A stretch of 64,000 nucleotides of DNA, taken from NCBI RefSeq assembly GCF_018861315.1, contig NZ_JAHLDL010000012.1, positions 1 through 64,000 on the forward strand, read 5' to 3'. The DNA is from Clostridium bowmanii. Its GTDB lineage: Bacteria; Bacillota; Clostridia; Clostridiales; Clostridiaceae. The translations under genes and the position numbers were made by a program. Shown here one piece after another: positions 16,676-25,901 of this stretch (within the stretch, counting starts at the first letter, position 1; every line of letters starts with the position of its first letter). The notes under the pieces were generated by a model. It saw nothing but the letters and a program-made list of their open reading frames with translations, did not search any database and was not told where the DNA came from.

Positions 16676-17188
16676 ATGAAAAACACTAAAAAAATGGTTT
16701 TACTTAGTATATTAGTGGCAATAGCCTTGGTTATTTATTTAATTGAGGCACAAATTCCAGTACTATTTCCAGGAATAAAATTAGGACTAGCTAATTCTAT
16801 ATCTTTAGTTGCATTAATTTTATTTGGTTGGAAAGAAGCAATTTTAATAATGGTTTTAAGAACAGTATTAGGATCTATTTTTGGAGGTGGACTATCAGCT
16901 CTTTTGTTCAGTTTTGCTGGTGGATTACTTAGTAATATAGTAATGATACTACTATACAAGTATCTTAAGAATGTCTTAAGTCTACCTACAATTAGCGTAT
17001 GTGGTGCTATTTTTCATAATGTAGGGCAACTACTGGTAGCTGCTTTCATAATTAAGGATTTAAGAATATATTTATATTTGCCAGTATTACTAATTTCAGC
17101 TATTGTTACAGGGTATTTTATTGGAACACTAGCTAATGTGTTGAAAAATAGGTTAGAAAGAATATTAGTACTAGATAAAAGGTTATAA
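16676..17188 (+). CDS. Gx transporter family protein (heptaprenyl diphosphate synthase component I-like)
   Basis: A 170-residue membrane protein with five or six helices. It starts MKNTKKMVLLSILVAIALVI and has the LFPGIKLGLANSISLVAL and VLRTVLGSIFGGG segments of Pfam Gx_transp, a group often labelled heptaprenyl diphosphate synthase component I. The frame opens at 16664, but GTGGGTGG before the ATG at 16676 fixes the start. Third gene of the apbE operon. The substrate is unproven; an S-component-like role in isoprenoid or flavin uptake has been suggested for such genes. Confidence 0.85.
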   Translation: MKNTKKMVLLSILVAIALVIYLIEAQIPVLFPGIKLGLANSISLVALILFGWKEAILIMVLRTVLGSIFGGGLSALLFSFAGGLLSNIVMILLYKYLKNVLSLPTISVCGAIFHNVGQLLVAAFIIKDLRIYLYLPVLLISAIVTGYFIGTLANVLKNRLERILVLDKRL

Positions 17189-17201
17189 AAAGGGATAGAG
17201 C

Positions 17202-17441
17202 AATCTCCGAAGTGCCTTGCAAACGAGCTCTAAACTTAAAATTCCATTAACAAATTCTAACCTTTTGCAAATATATAATTCTCTAGCGCTCACACTCGGT
17301 GTCCTGCCTCGGGTTCGCTAGCCTGCCGTCCTGGCAGGCTTACGAGAATTTTATTTTTGCAAAAGAAGAATTTCTAAATGGAATTTCAATTGTTTTTTCG
17401 CTTCATATTGCAAGTCACTCCGTCGAGATTTTCTATCCGTT
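17202..17441. repeat. family B foldback repeat, full copy (B2)
   Basis: A 240-bp imperfect inverted repeat. The left arm contains TTGCAA, AAAATTCCATT, AAATTCTA and CTTTTGCAAATATATAATTC. The right arm contains their complements in reverse order (GAGAATTTTATTTTTGCAAAAG, AAGAATTT, AATGGAATTT, TTGCAA; blocks read separately). The apex (about 17290-17340) is much richer in GC and holds a small hairpin CCTGCCGTCCTGGCAGG. The same element occurs inverted at 61258-61502. It lies where the Gx transporter and rnfB genes converge. Confidence 0.8.
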
Positions 17442-17474
17442 TATTGTTATTATTTGCTCTAAGGGAAACAAAAA

Positions 17475-17516
17475 ATAAAAAGGTACTAAGATTATATAAT
17501 CTTAGTACCTTTTATT
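17475..17516 (-). terminator. terminator of the rnf operon (bidirectional)
   Basis: AAAAGGTACTAAGATTAT and its complement (17478-17513) form an 18-bp stem flanked by A and T runs, 6 nt past the rnfB stop codon. Confidence 0.85.
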
Positions 17517-17521
17517 TATAA

Positions 17522-18367
17522 CTACTTGCTTACTGCTGCACTCTGTTCAGTCATGGTTTTATGAACTGTTAGAGGCTTAGAAATAGCTTTTGTTGGACAC
17601 TTAGTAGCACATAGGCCACATTGTATACATTTTTCGAAATCTATTGTAGCTAAGTTGTTAACCATGGTAATTGCTTGAACTGGGCAAACTTTTACACACA
17701 TCTGGCATGCAATACATCCAACCGCGCAATTATCTTTTACTGCTTTACCCTTTGATTTTGAGTTACATTCAACAAGTACTTCTTGATTTGCTGGAATAAA
17801 CTCTATTAAATTCTTAGGGCATATGTTAATGCAAGCGCCACAAGCTACACAATTATCCTTATATACTACAGCTACACCATCGATGATGTGAAGGGCATTA
17901 AAATCGCAAGCTCTTACACAACTACCAAAACCCATGCAACCATCTGAGCAAGCTTTAGGGCCTTCTCCAGGAGCAATAACTGCTTGACGACAATCTTGAA
18001 TTCCATCATATTCATATTTTTCTTTTGCCACATTACAAGTACCTTTACATTTAACAAAAGCCACTTTAGGGTTCTCGGTTTCGACAGATACACCCATTAT
18101 TTCTCCGATTTTCTCAGCAACTGCACTTCCGCCTACTGAACATAAATTTAGAGCAGCATCTCCACCAACTACGGCTGCAGCATAAGCATCACAACCAGCA
18201 AAGCCACATGCACCGCAATTTGCGCTAGGTAAGGCTTCTCTAACTATCGGTATTTTAGGATCAACTTCTACATGAAATTTTTTGTTAGCATAACCAAGTA
18301 CTACCCCGAATACTAGTCCCAAACCACCAAGGCTTAATACTGGGTAAAGTAAATTGTTCATATCCAT
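17522..18367 (-). CDS. rnfB: Rnf complex subunit RnfB (polyferredoxin)
   Basis: Receives electrons from reduced ferredoxin at the cytoplasmic face of the Rnf complex. An N-terminal helix (about 6-24) is followed by the NCGACGFAGCDAYA cluster motif (about 50-63). Then come four ferredoxin-type blocks: CMGFGSCVRACDF, CVACGACINICP, CIACQMCVKVCP and CIQCGLCATKCP. The 281 residues match the clostridial form. It starts directly after rnfA (stop at 18368) behind GGGAGG and is the last gene of the operon. Confidence 0.97.
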   Translation of the reverse strand: MDMNNLLYPVLSLGGLGLVFGVVLGYANKKFHVEVDPKIPIVREALPSANCGACGFAGCDAYAAAVVGGDAALNLCSVGGSAVAEKIGEIMGVSVETENPKVAFVKCKGTCNVAKEKYEYDGIQDCRQAVIAPGEGPKACSDGCMGFGSCVRACDFNALHIIDGVAVVYKDNCVACGACINICPKNLIEFIPANQEVLVECNSKSKGKAVKDNCAVGCIACQMCVKVCPVQAITMVNNLATIDFEKCIQCGLCATKCPTKAISKPLTVHKTMTEQSAAVSK

Positions 18368-18955
18368 TTAAATACCTCCCAATTTTAAACCACTAAAGCC
18401 TAAAAATGCAATAGCCATTAAGCCTGCTGTAACTAATGAAATAGGTAATCCTCGAAAGCATAGTGGCATATTATCATTCTCTTCCATTCGTTCTCGTAGA
18501 CCTGAAAGAAGAACAATAGCAAGCATGTAGCCAAAAGATGCTCCAAGAGCATTGACCATGGATTCTATTAGGTTATATTTTTCGCCTATATTAATAACAG
18601 CCATACCAAGAAGGGCACAGTTAGTTGTTATTAAAGGAAGAAATATTCCAAGTGCTCTATAGAGACCTGGCTGAGTTTTTTTAATAACCATTTCAACAAA
18701 TTGCACAAGTGCTGCAATAACTAGAACGAATGCTAGAGTTGATAAATAGGTTATGTTCAAAGGAACTAAAATCCAGTTGAATACTCCATAACACATAATT
18801 GAGGCTAAAAACATAACAAATATTACTGCTAGTCCCATGCCTTTTGCAGTCTCAGTTTTTTTAGAAACTCCAAGAAAAGAACATATTCCAAGGAATTTAG
18901 CTAATACAAAATTATTTACTAAAAATGCACTTATAAAAATTGAAAAAAGTCTCAT
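18368..18955 (-). CDS. rnfA: Rnf complex membrane subunit RnfA
   Basis: An integral membrane subunit with six helices. With RnfE it forms the core that moves electrons across the membrane and takes part in Na+ or H+ pumping. Cys25 (FLGICSFLG) and Cys113 (TTNCALLG) sit in the two half-channel helices thought to hold an iron-sulfur cluster shared with RnfE. 195 residues, normal length. Spacing to rnfE is 33 nt and to rnfB zero. Confidence 0.97.
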   Translation of the reverse strand: MRLFSIFISAFLVNNFVLAKFLGICSFLGVSKKTETAKGMGLAVIFVMFLASIMCYGVFNWILVPLNITYLSTLAFVLVIAALVQFVEMVIKKTQPGLYRALGIFLPLITTNCALLGMAVINIGEKYNLIESMVNALGASFGYMLAIVLLSGLRERMEENDNMPLCFRGLPISLVTAGLMAIAFLGFSGLKLGGI

Positions 18956-18988
18956 TTATATCCACCTTTCTTAAAAAATTAAACAAAA

Positions 18989-19681
18989 TTATTTTTTACA
19001 ACTATGAGCACAAGAACCACACCCAGTACACTCACCAGTCACTGGATCAATTTCATGAAAATGTGCAATTTTATTATTAACTTTATTTGTTTTATTAATT
19101 GATTTTTGATTTAATAAAGCCATTAAAATTCCTAGTGTAATAAAAGCTCCAGGCGCTAAAACCATAATTATAGCAGGCTCAAAAGAGTTTCCAAATACTT
19201 TAAATCCTAGTATTGAACCAGCTCCTAGTAATTCTCTTATTGAACCAAGAATAGCTAAGGCTATTGTAAATCCAAGTCCCATTCCAATAGCATCGAAAAC
19301 TGAAGGAAGTGGCTTGTTTTTTGATGCATAAGATTCAGCTCTTCCAAGAATTACACAGTTAACAACTATAAGTGGAATGAAAATTCCTAAGGATTTGTAT
19401 AGTGCTGGAACAAAACCTTGTAATAAAAATTGTATTAATATTACGAAAGCAGCTATTATTGTTATATAAGCAGGTATACGAATCTTATCTGGAATTACTT
19501 TTCTTAGTAATGATATAAAAAGATTTGAACCAATTAACACTACTGTAGCTGCGAGACCCATGCCTATACCATTTTCTACACTACTAGTAACAGCTAGAGT
19601 AGGACACATAGCTAGAACTTGAACAAATATTGGATTTTCAGTTACTATTCCGTTTTTTATTCTTTCAGAAAATACGCTCAT
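18989..19681 (-). CDS. rnfE: Rnf complex membrane subunit RnfE with a C-terminal cysteine cluster
   Basis: Six-helix paralogue of RnfA. The cluster cysteines are Cys26 (VLAMCPTLA) and Cys109 (IVVNCVILG). Beyond the last helix (about residue 190) is an extra polar tail that ends in ECTGCGSCAHSCKK. Cys218, Cys221, Cys224 and Cys228 make a C-x2-C-x2-C-x3-C motif like that of a [4Fe-4S] ferredoxin, though lysine replaces the usual proline. By topology the tail should be cytoplasmic. Core RnfE proteins are about 200 residues; this one is 230. The start overlaps the rnfG stop by one base. Confidence 0.95.
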   Translation of the reverse strand: MSVFSERIKNGIVTENPIFVQVLAMCPTLAVTSSVENGIGMGLAATVVLIGSNLFISLLRKVIPDKIRIPAYITIIAAFVILIQFLLQGFVPALYKSLGIFIPLIVVNCVILGRAESYASKNKPLPSVFDAIGMGLGFTIALAILGSIRELLGAGSILGFKVFGNSFEPAIIMVLAPGAFITLGILMALLNQKSINKTNKVNNKIAHFHEIDPVTGECTGCGSCAHSCKK

Positions 19682-20247
19682 TATTTTTTATCTCCTTTCA
19701 ATGAAGAGTTATAAAAATCAATAGCATCATTAGCACCAAGAGTTACAGCTTTAGAAGTAATTGTTGCACCTGTAATAGCTTGTATTTGATTTTCCTTTGA
19801 AGGAGCTACTTTTACAACTTCTAATTTATCTTTTGTTGGTTTATTTTTATACTGATCTGAAAATTCAGGCTTTGGAGCATTAGCACCAAGACCAGGAGTT
19901 TCAGTGTGAGTTAAAATTTCAATCCCAGTAACTTTTCCATCATTTGATATTCCAACCATGATTTCTATTGGGCCACCGTATCCTTTAGGTGTAACTTTTA
20001 TAGCATATCCAGCTATTTCAGTACCCTTCATACCAACATTAACCTCAGTAACTTTATCATTGAGTTTTACGTCTGCCGTATCAAACTTATCAGCTGTAGG
20101 TAAAATTTCTTTCATAGCAGCTTGTTTATCTGAAGCAATTTTCTCAGCGATAGGTGCTTTGGTTACTTCATAGGCACCGCCAAGTAAGAATCCTGCAAGT
20201 CCTGTAATTAAAAGTAAAATTAAACCTAGTTTTATATTTTCTTTCAA
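19681..20247 (-). CDS. rnfG: Rnf complex subunit RnfG (covalent FMN carrier)
   Basis: Extracytoplasmic FMN-binding subunit anchored by one N-terminal helix (about 7-26). The FMN attachment motif is ITGATITS, with Thr162 the expected flavinylated residue; ApbE encoded at 15245 is the likely enzyme. The GGPIEIMVGI and THTETPGLGA segments belong to the FMN-binding domain. It follows rnfD with no gap. Confidence 0.96.
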   Translation of the reverse strand: MKENIKLGLILLLITGLAGFLLGGAYEVTKAPIAEKIASDKQAAMKEILPTADKFDTADVKLNDKVTEVNVGMKGTEIAGYAIKVTPKGYGGPIEIMVGISNDGKVTGIEILTHTETPGLGANAPKPEFSDQYKNKPTKDKLEVVKVAPSKENQIQAITGATITSKAVTLGANDAIDFYNSSLKGDKK

Positions 20248-21177
20248 TTATTTCACCTCCCCAAAAATACGTAGAGCAGTGAACTTATCAATAAATGGAA
20301 CAAATAAGCTCATTATCAATATAGCGTAAGATACACCTTCTGCATAACCACCATATAAACGTATTATTGTGGTTAAAACTCCACATCCGATTCCAAAAAT
20401 AACTTGTCCTTTTTTTGTCATTGGAGAAGTTGTATAGTCAGTTGCCATATATATAGCACCGATCATCAAGCCTCCAGAACAAATCTCGTATATTGCATTT
20501 CCAGTCATTAAACTATCTCTTCCTAATATAAGTGTTAAGATAAATACTGAACCGATGTATGCTACTGGAGTATGCCAAGTTATTACTTTTCTATATAATA
20601 GATAAGCTCCACCAATTAGTAAGGCAATTACGGATGTTTCACCAATACAACCACCTTGATTACCAACAAAATTGCTTATTAAACTTGGTAATTGACCGCT
20701 ACCGCTTTTAAGTATTCCAAGTGACGTAGCAGCTGAAACACCATCAACAGTAAAATTAGTCATGTGAACTGGCCAAGAAGCAAGTAAAAATGCTCTAGCA
20801 GCTAGTGCTGGATTCATTATGTTTTGTCCAATGCCACCAAAAAACTGTTTAACTATAATAATAGCGAAAAATCCTCCGATTACAGGAAGCCAAAGTGGAA
20901 CGGCAGCTGGAAGATTAAAAGCAAGTAATAAACCAGTTACTACGGCACTAAGATCTCCTATTGTAACTTTTCTATGGGTAAGTTTTTGCCATAATGCTTC
21001 TGCTGCAATACATGATAGCACAGATAGTAATGTAACTAAAAATGCTTTCATTCCAAAGAAATATATTCCAGCAAAGGTAGCAGGTATTAATGCTATTATT
21101 ACGTCTCTCATTATACCCTGCACAGAATCATTTGATTTTATGTGTGGGGATGAAGATACTGTATACATATAAGTCAC
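20248..21177 (-). CDS. rnfD: Rnf complex membrane subunit RnfD (covalent FMN carrier)
   Basis: Membrane subunit of 309 residues with about nine helices, related to NqrB. The flavinylation motif reads DGVSAATS, with Thr151 the expected site; alanine replaces the more common glycine of SGAT but the D-x-x-S-x-A-T pattern is kept. NPALAARAFLLASWP precedes it as in homologues. The gap to rnfC is 6 nt. Confidence 0.96.
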   Translation of the reverse strand: MTYMYTVSSSPHIKSNDSVQGIMRDVIIALIPATFAGIYFFGMKAFLVTLLSVLSCIAAEALWQKLTHRKVTIGDLSAVVTGLLLAFNLPAAVPLWLPVIGGFFAIIIVKQFFGGIGQNIMNPALAARAFLLASWPVHMTNFTVDGVSAATSLGILKSGSGQLPSLISNFVGNQGGCIGETSVIALLIGGAYLLYRKVITWHTPVAYIGSVFILTLILGRDSLMTGNAIYEICSGGLMIGAIYMATDYTTSPMTKKGQVIFGIGCGVLTTIIRLYGGYAEGVSYAILIMSLFVPFIDKFTALRIFGEVK

Positions 21178-21183
21178 CTCTAT

Positions 21184-22506
21184 CTATTTTTTTCTTCTAT
21201 TAATATTTACTGTTCGTTTACCTTCACGACAAGTTTGAGTTAAATGACGTTTAGCTGGGCATACATAAGAGCAACAAGCGCACTCAATGCAATCCATACC
21301 ATGTATTTTTTCGAATTCATCATAATTGCCTCTTAAAACTAAAGAATTAAGTTTTGTAGGATTTAAAAACATAGGGCATACACTCATGCATTTTCCACAT
21401 CTAATGCAACTAGATTCTTCTTCGAGTTTAGCTTGCTGTTTTGTTAAGCAAAGTATTCCTGAGGTTCCTTTAATTACAGGAACATCTAAAGAACTTAAAG
21501 CCATTCCCATCATAGGTCCACCTGAAAGTACTTTAATAGGATCTTCTTTAAATCCACCAGCAGCATCTATAATTTCGCTTATAGAAGTACCAAATTTTAC
21601 TCTCAAATTAAGTGGCTGCTTAATTGCTTCTCCAGTTACAGTTAAAACTCTCTCTGTAAGTGGGTTACCATTTACTACTGCATTGTATATCTCAAACACA
21701 GAATCAACATTTTGAACTATGCATCCAACATCTGCAGGAAGCTTTCCAGAAGATAATTCTCTTCCAGTAATAGAATAAATCAATTGTTTTTCTGCTCCTT
21801 GAGGATATTTTGTGGTAAGTGGAGTGACTTCTACATTAGTAAGATTTTCTGAAGCTTTTTTCATAACTTCAATTGCTTCAGGCTTGTTATCTTCAACTCC
21901 TATATATCCCTTTACACCAGGATACATTTGAAGAATAATTTTTAAGCCTTCTACGATTTCATTTGGTTTCTCTAGCATCATTCTGTAATCACAAGTTAAA
22001 TATGGTTCACACTCAGCCGCGTTTACAATAATGCTGTCAATAACTTTGTCTGCAGGTGGGTTAAGCTTAATATGCGTTGGAAAACCTGCTCCACCCATAC
22101 CTACGATACCAGCTTCTTTAATGATAGCCAATAGTTCGTTTTTGGAAAGTTTTTCGTAATCGATGTGCGGAGTCATAGTAAGTGCTTCTTCATAAATGTT
22201 ATCGTTTTCCACAATAATAGACATTACCATGGCTCCATTACTATGTAGTCTTGTGGCTACATCGAGTACAGTTCCAGATACACTCGAATATATTGGTGCA
22301 GACACAAAAGCTTTGGATTCACCTATTTTTTGTCCCATAAGCACACGATCACCTTTTTTTACTAGTGGATCGCAAGGCGCTCCTATATGTTGTTGCATAG
22401 GAAATACTAAGTTGCCTTTTGGAAGCAAATTTTGAATTGCTTTGTTCATACTTAAGTCTTTTCTACCATTAGGGTGAATCCCTTTTTTGAAAGTCAAAAG
22501 TCCCAT
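21184..22506 (-). CDS. rnfC: Rnf complex subunit RnfC (NADH-binding)
   Basis: Peripheral cytoplasmic subunit where NAD+ is reduced. It contains the GMGGAGFPTHIK glycine loop for FMN/NADH (about 134-145), the HIGAPCDPLVKKGD barrel-sandwich segment and two [4Fe-4S] blocks (CIRCGKCMSVCP about 372, CIECACCSYVCP about 411). 440 residues, normal. First gene of rnfCDGEAB, the order usual in clostridia. AGGAGG precedes the ATG. Confidence 0.97.
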   Translation of the reverse strand: MGLLTFKKGIHPNGRKDLSMNKAIQNLLPKGNLVFPMQQHIGAPCDPLVKKGDRVLMGQKIGESKAFVSAPIYSSVSGTVLDVATRLHSNGAMVMSIIVENDNIYEEALTMTPHIDYEKLSKNELLAIIKEAGIVGMGGAGFPTHIKLNPPADKVIDSIIVNAAECEPYLTCDYRMMLEKPNEIVEGLKIILQMYPGVKGYIGVEDNKPEAIEVMKKASENLTNVEVTPLTTKYPQGAEKQLIYSITGRELSSGKLPADVGCIVQNVDSVFEIYNAVVNGNPLTERVLTVTGEAIKQPLNLRVKFGTSISEIIDAAGGFKEDPIKVLSGGPMMGMALSSLDVPVIKGTSGILCLTKQQAKLEEESSCIRCGKCMSVCPMFLNPTKLNSLVLRGNYDEFEKIHGMDCIECACCSYVCPAKRHLTQTCREGKRTVNINRRKK

Positions 22507-22929
22507 AATAAACCTCCTTGTAGTTCTCTTTGGACTTAATAATTATCATCTGTTATCTGTCTTGTGGTTTTATATAGTAGATAACAATAATAAATGGAAA
22601 GCCACCTTATACCAATTTTGAGTTAAACTGTCGATTATATAATAAATTTATACCAAATGTTGTAAAGAAAGCATAAACTTACTCTTAAGGTGCATATAAA
22701 ATGCACTATACTATATATATTACACCTTTTATGTGTATAAAAGAATGCTTTTTTGTAAAAAAAACAGCATAAAAAAAAGTTGCATTATTCTGATAATTCG
22801 AATTAATATATATTAATTTGTAATATTTTCAATATATTCTAATGAAAAACGAGCTCATATTATGCTATACTTAGAGGGGATAAAAAAACTATATTTACAA
22901 CAATAAACAATTAAAAAGGTAAGGTGAAT
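22507..22929. other. divergent regulatory region between rnfC and the YceG gene
   Basis: AT-rich with no gene. GTGCAT-ATAAA-ATGCAC (22692-22708) is a small perfect hairpin, and GTTATC repeats occur in the rnfC leader. On the minus strand TTTACA with TATA-rich sequence further down could be an rnf promoter, but spacing is not ideal and I do not fix it. Confidence 0.35.
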
Positions 22930-24573
22930 ATGGAAAAGAATAGTTTAAATAACCTAGAAATCCATAGTGTGAATTTAGACATCAATGAAGATGTCTTAAG
23001 TAGTCTTAAAACAGAGATTAATAAAAGAAATAAATTTCAATACAATTCGAATGTTGTTTTTATTCCATATTATTTTTATAGGTTTATAGGTATAAAAGAC
23101 AGTGAGACTGATTACTATGAGAACTTATATAAATTAGATAATGAACTAAAGAAAATGGGATCAGGGTACATGAGATTTAGTGTGGGATTAGATAAGAAAA
23201 TTAGCATAAAACTTCAAAACGTATTGAATGATATTTGGGTAAAGGTGTTTCAAAGCGAAATTATTGATGTATCTTTAATTATAAATTTAATAAGTGATAA
23301 TGGACTTTTTCCGAATTTGACTAACAAAGTTTTGCTCACTCAGATTAAAAATAATTTAAAGGGACTTCTAGAATACTACATTAAAAGTAATGAAACAATG
23401 GATAATCAGAATATTAAAGTTATTACAAATTATATGATTCATTGGATAAATATTTATTCCGCAGAATTATTTGGTAAATTTGATTATTTGAGTATTAATC
23501 CTAAAGTAGTATTTTATGGAGATATTTCAAAAGCAGAAGTTTTTTTCTTGATACTGTTATCAACTTTAGGTTGCGATATTTTGTACTTCAATCCTGAAAA
23601 TTCTGGAACCTTCCATGAAATTGATAAATACAATGCTTTTTCTAAGGAAATTGTTTATAATTGTAAAAGGGAGATAAAGCCATTCCCTATAGCTATAGAA
23701 GATAGAATTAAGACTACTGCATATAATGCTAAGCAAGAACTTAACAAAACGCTGTTTACAGATGATTCTGGGTTTTATAGGCCTTGGCAGTTTGCAGATT
23801 ATAAGGTGCAGGCATTAACGCTTAATACTACTTATGAAGAAATATATATATGGATGAAGGAAAAAGCACATATAAGGGAAGGGTGGACAGTTAAAGGCTC
23901 AACTGTCGTTATACCTAATATGTTCTCAAAAGTTTGTGGTACCCATGAGAATATTGATTTGTATTGGAAAGAAATTAATGAGGTAGTAACTGAAAAATTT
24001 ACAAAGTTCTATAATGAGCTACCTATAATGGAGGCGGTTCATTTAGAATATGGAAAGTTTAACTTAATATACCCGAGCAATGCTTTTTCAGAATTTGATA
24101 CGCAGGAAATGATTAATTCATCTTGGTGGAAATACAAGGATTTAAGGTCAGGCCTTCAAAAGACTATGGCGGACAAAATCAAAGAATTATGCTTAAGTCC
24201 TGTAATAATAAATGTTGAAAAGGAAGATTTAAGGGATTTACAAGTGGATATTTTCTCAGTACTTATAAATCTAGATGGAGAGATACTTGAACTTCTGCAA
24301 GCATTCGATTATCCTGAAGAAGTTCCTAAAATTGTAGTATATAATAATGAAGAAAATGGTAATTTATCTTTTGAAGATTGCATAATGCTTTCTTTTATGA
24401 ATTCCATGGGGATTGATATAATTATCTATAACCCTTCAGGATATAACGATATAGAAAATTTTATTTATCCAGAGCAATATGACATTCACAGACTTACGAA
24501 TGTGAGCTTTGATCTTCCTTTTAAAAAATATATGGAAAAGAAAAAAAGCTTTTTTGAAAGTCTTTTTCACTGA
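22930..24573 (+). CDS. YceG-family protein, partner of TelA
   Basis: A 547-residue soluble protein without signal peptide. It matches the YceG family found next to TelA and Ter stress genes in Firmicutes. Recognisable parts are the central KVVFYGDISKAEVFFLILLS stretch, the FNPENSGTF segment and the PWQFADYKVQALTLNTTYEE stretch. Biochemical function is unknown; the family is placed among predicted toxic-anion or envelope-stress proteins. GTG at 22924 overlaps the AAGGTG box, so the ATG at 22930 is used. It is followed by telA after 99 nt. Confidence 0.82.
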   Translation: MEKNSLNNLEIHSVNLDINEDVLSSLKTEINKRNKFQYNSNVVFIPYYFYRFIGIKDSETDYYENLYKLDNELKKMGSGYMRFSVGLDKKISIKLQNVLNDIWVKVFQSEIIDVSLIINLISDNGLFPNLTNKVLLTQIKNNLKGLLEYYIKSNETMDNQNIKVITNYMIHWINIYSAELFGKFDYLSINPKVVFYGDISKAEVFFLILLSTLGCDILYFNPENSGTFHEIDKYNAFSKEIVYNCKREIKPFPIAIEDRIKTTAYNAKQELNKTLFTDDSGFYRPWQFADYKVQALTLNTTYEEIYIWMKEKAHIREGWTVKGSTVVIPNMFSKVCGTHENIDLYWKEINEVVTEKFTKFYNELPIMEAVHLEYGKFNLIYPSNAFSEFDTQEMINSSWWKYKDLRSGLQKTMADKIKELCLSPVIINVEKEDLRDLQVDIFSVLINLDGEILELLQAFDYPEEVPKIVVYNNEENGNLSFEDCIMLSFMNSMGIDIIIYNPSGYNDIENFIYPEQYDIHRLTNVSFDLPFKKYMEKKKSFFESLFH

Positions 24574-24672
24574 TATTTGATGAAATAGAGATTAACAATG
24601 TATAGTTAAATTTGATTTTTATGTTAGCCATAAAAGTCTGAAATAAATTAACAAAATAGAGGAGTGGAAAAC

Positions 24673-25773
24673 ATGGAAAATAATAATGGAGTACTTATAA
24701 TTAAAGACGAAAATGCTGAAAATCAAAATATAGAACAAAGGGCTAAAAGTATAAATAATCAGCTTAGAGTATCACCACAAGTTATGCAAATAGCATCCAA
24801 TTTAAATATTAAAGATGCAAATGCAATTTTAGAATTTGGAAATGAGCCAGCCCAGCAAATATCGAAATTTGCGGATCAAATATTAAACTCTATTAAAAGC
24901 AGTAGTATGGAAAATTCAGGTGTTATGATAAAAGAACTTACAAGTATAATGAAAAAGTTTGATAAGCAAGATTTTGAAGAAGCCAAAACTGGTTTTCTTG
25001 GGAAGCTATTTAGCAAACCAGGTAAGGCTATAGATAAAATGATGGGTAAGTATAAAACTATTGGGGGAGAAATAGATAAGATTTATACTCAACTTAGTGG
25101 TTATAAGGTGGAAATAAATAACTCTAATTTAATGCTTGAAAACTTATATAATCAAAATTTTGAGTATTATGGAGAATTAGAAAAATATATTACTGCAGGA
25201 AATATGATAGTTGAAAAAAGTGAAGCGGGAGATCTTCCTAAACTTGAGTCCTTAGCTAATAATGGAGAGCAAATAAATGCAATTAATTTAGAAAATTTTA
25301 AAGCTACTCTTGAAATGTTAAAGCAGAGAATTTATGATTTGGAAATGGCTAAAATGGTATCATTACAAACTGCTCCTCAGATTAAAATGATTCAAAGGGG
25401 TAATTATAAGTTGATATCAAAAGTGCATTCTGCGTTTATAATAACTATTCCTGTATTTAAAAATGGTATAATCCAAGCTATAGCATTAAAGAAACAAAAA
25501 TTAGTAGCAGATTCACTATCTGAACTTGATAGAACTACTAATGAGTTATTAATGAAAAATGCCGAAAATATAAGAAGTCAAAGTGTGGACATAGCAAAAC
25601 TTGCTGGAGGTACCAGTGTTAAAATTGAAACATTAGAAAAAACATGGAATACTATTATGCAAGGTATCGAAGAAACAAAATCTATTGAAGATGAAAACAA
25701 GAGATTAAGAGAAGCGGGTATAGTCAAATTACACGATATGACAGAAAAACTAAAGCAGAAATCAATAAGATAA
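24673..25773 (+). CDS. telA: toxic anion resistance protein TelA family
   Basis: A 366-residue, mostly helical cytoplasmic protein of the TelA/KlaA family, linked to tellurite and toxic-anion resistance and to phage stress in ter-type operons. Seen here are the KAIDKMMGKYKTIGGEIDKI segment (about 125-145), the LMLENLYNQNFEYYGELEKYI helix region and the IQRGNYKLISKVHSAFIITIP block near residue 240 (each read as part of a longer match). GTG at 24664 lies on the GGAG motif, so the ATG at 24673 is chosen. No TerC, TerD or TerB genes are near. Confidence 0.88.
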   Translation: MENNNGVLIIKDENAENQNIEQRAKSINNQLRVSPQVMQIASNLNIKDANAILEFGNEPAQQISKFADQILNSIKSSSMENSGVMIKELTSIMKKFDKQDFEEAKTGFLGKLFSKPGKAIDKMMGKYKTIGGEIDKIYTQLSGYKVEINNSNLMLENLYNQNFEYYGELEKYITAGNMIVEKSEAGDLPKLESLANNGEQINAINLENFKATLEMLKQRIYDLEMAKMVSLQTAPQIKMIQRGNYKLISKVHSAFIITIPVFKNGIIQAIALKKQKLVADSLSELDRTTNELLMKNAENIRSQSVDIAKLAGGTSVKIETLEKTWNTIMQGIEETKSIEDENKRLREAGIVKLHDMTEKLKQKSIR

Positions 25774-25833
25774 TAGATTTATGAATTATAATAGAGTTAT
25801 GTAACAAAATAAAGGATTTAGTCTCATTAAAAC

Positions 25834-25876
25834 AAATAACAAGTCAAATAGTCTAACCTATTGACTTGTTATTTAT
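25834..25876 (+). terminator. terminator after telA
   Basis: AAATAACAAGTCAA (25834-25847) pairs with TTGACTTGTTATTT (25861-25874) across a 13 nt loop. Confidence 0.75.
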
Positions 25877-25901
25877 TTGAATGTGATTAAGAGGTGATTA
25901 T

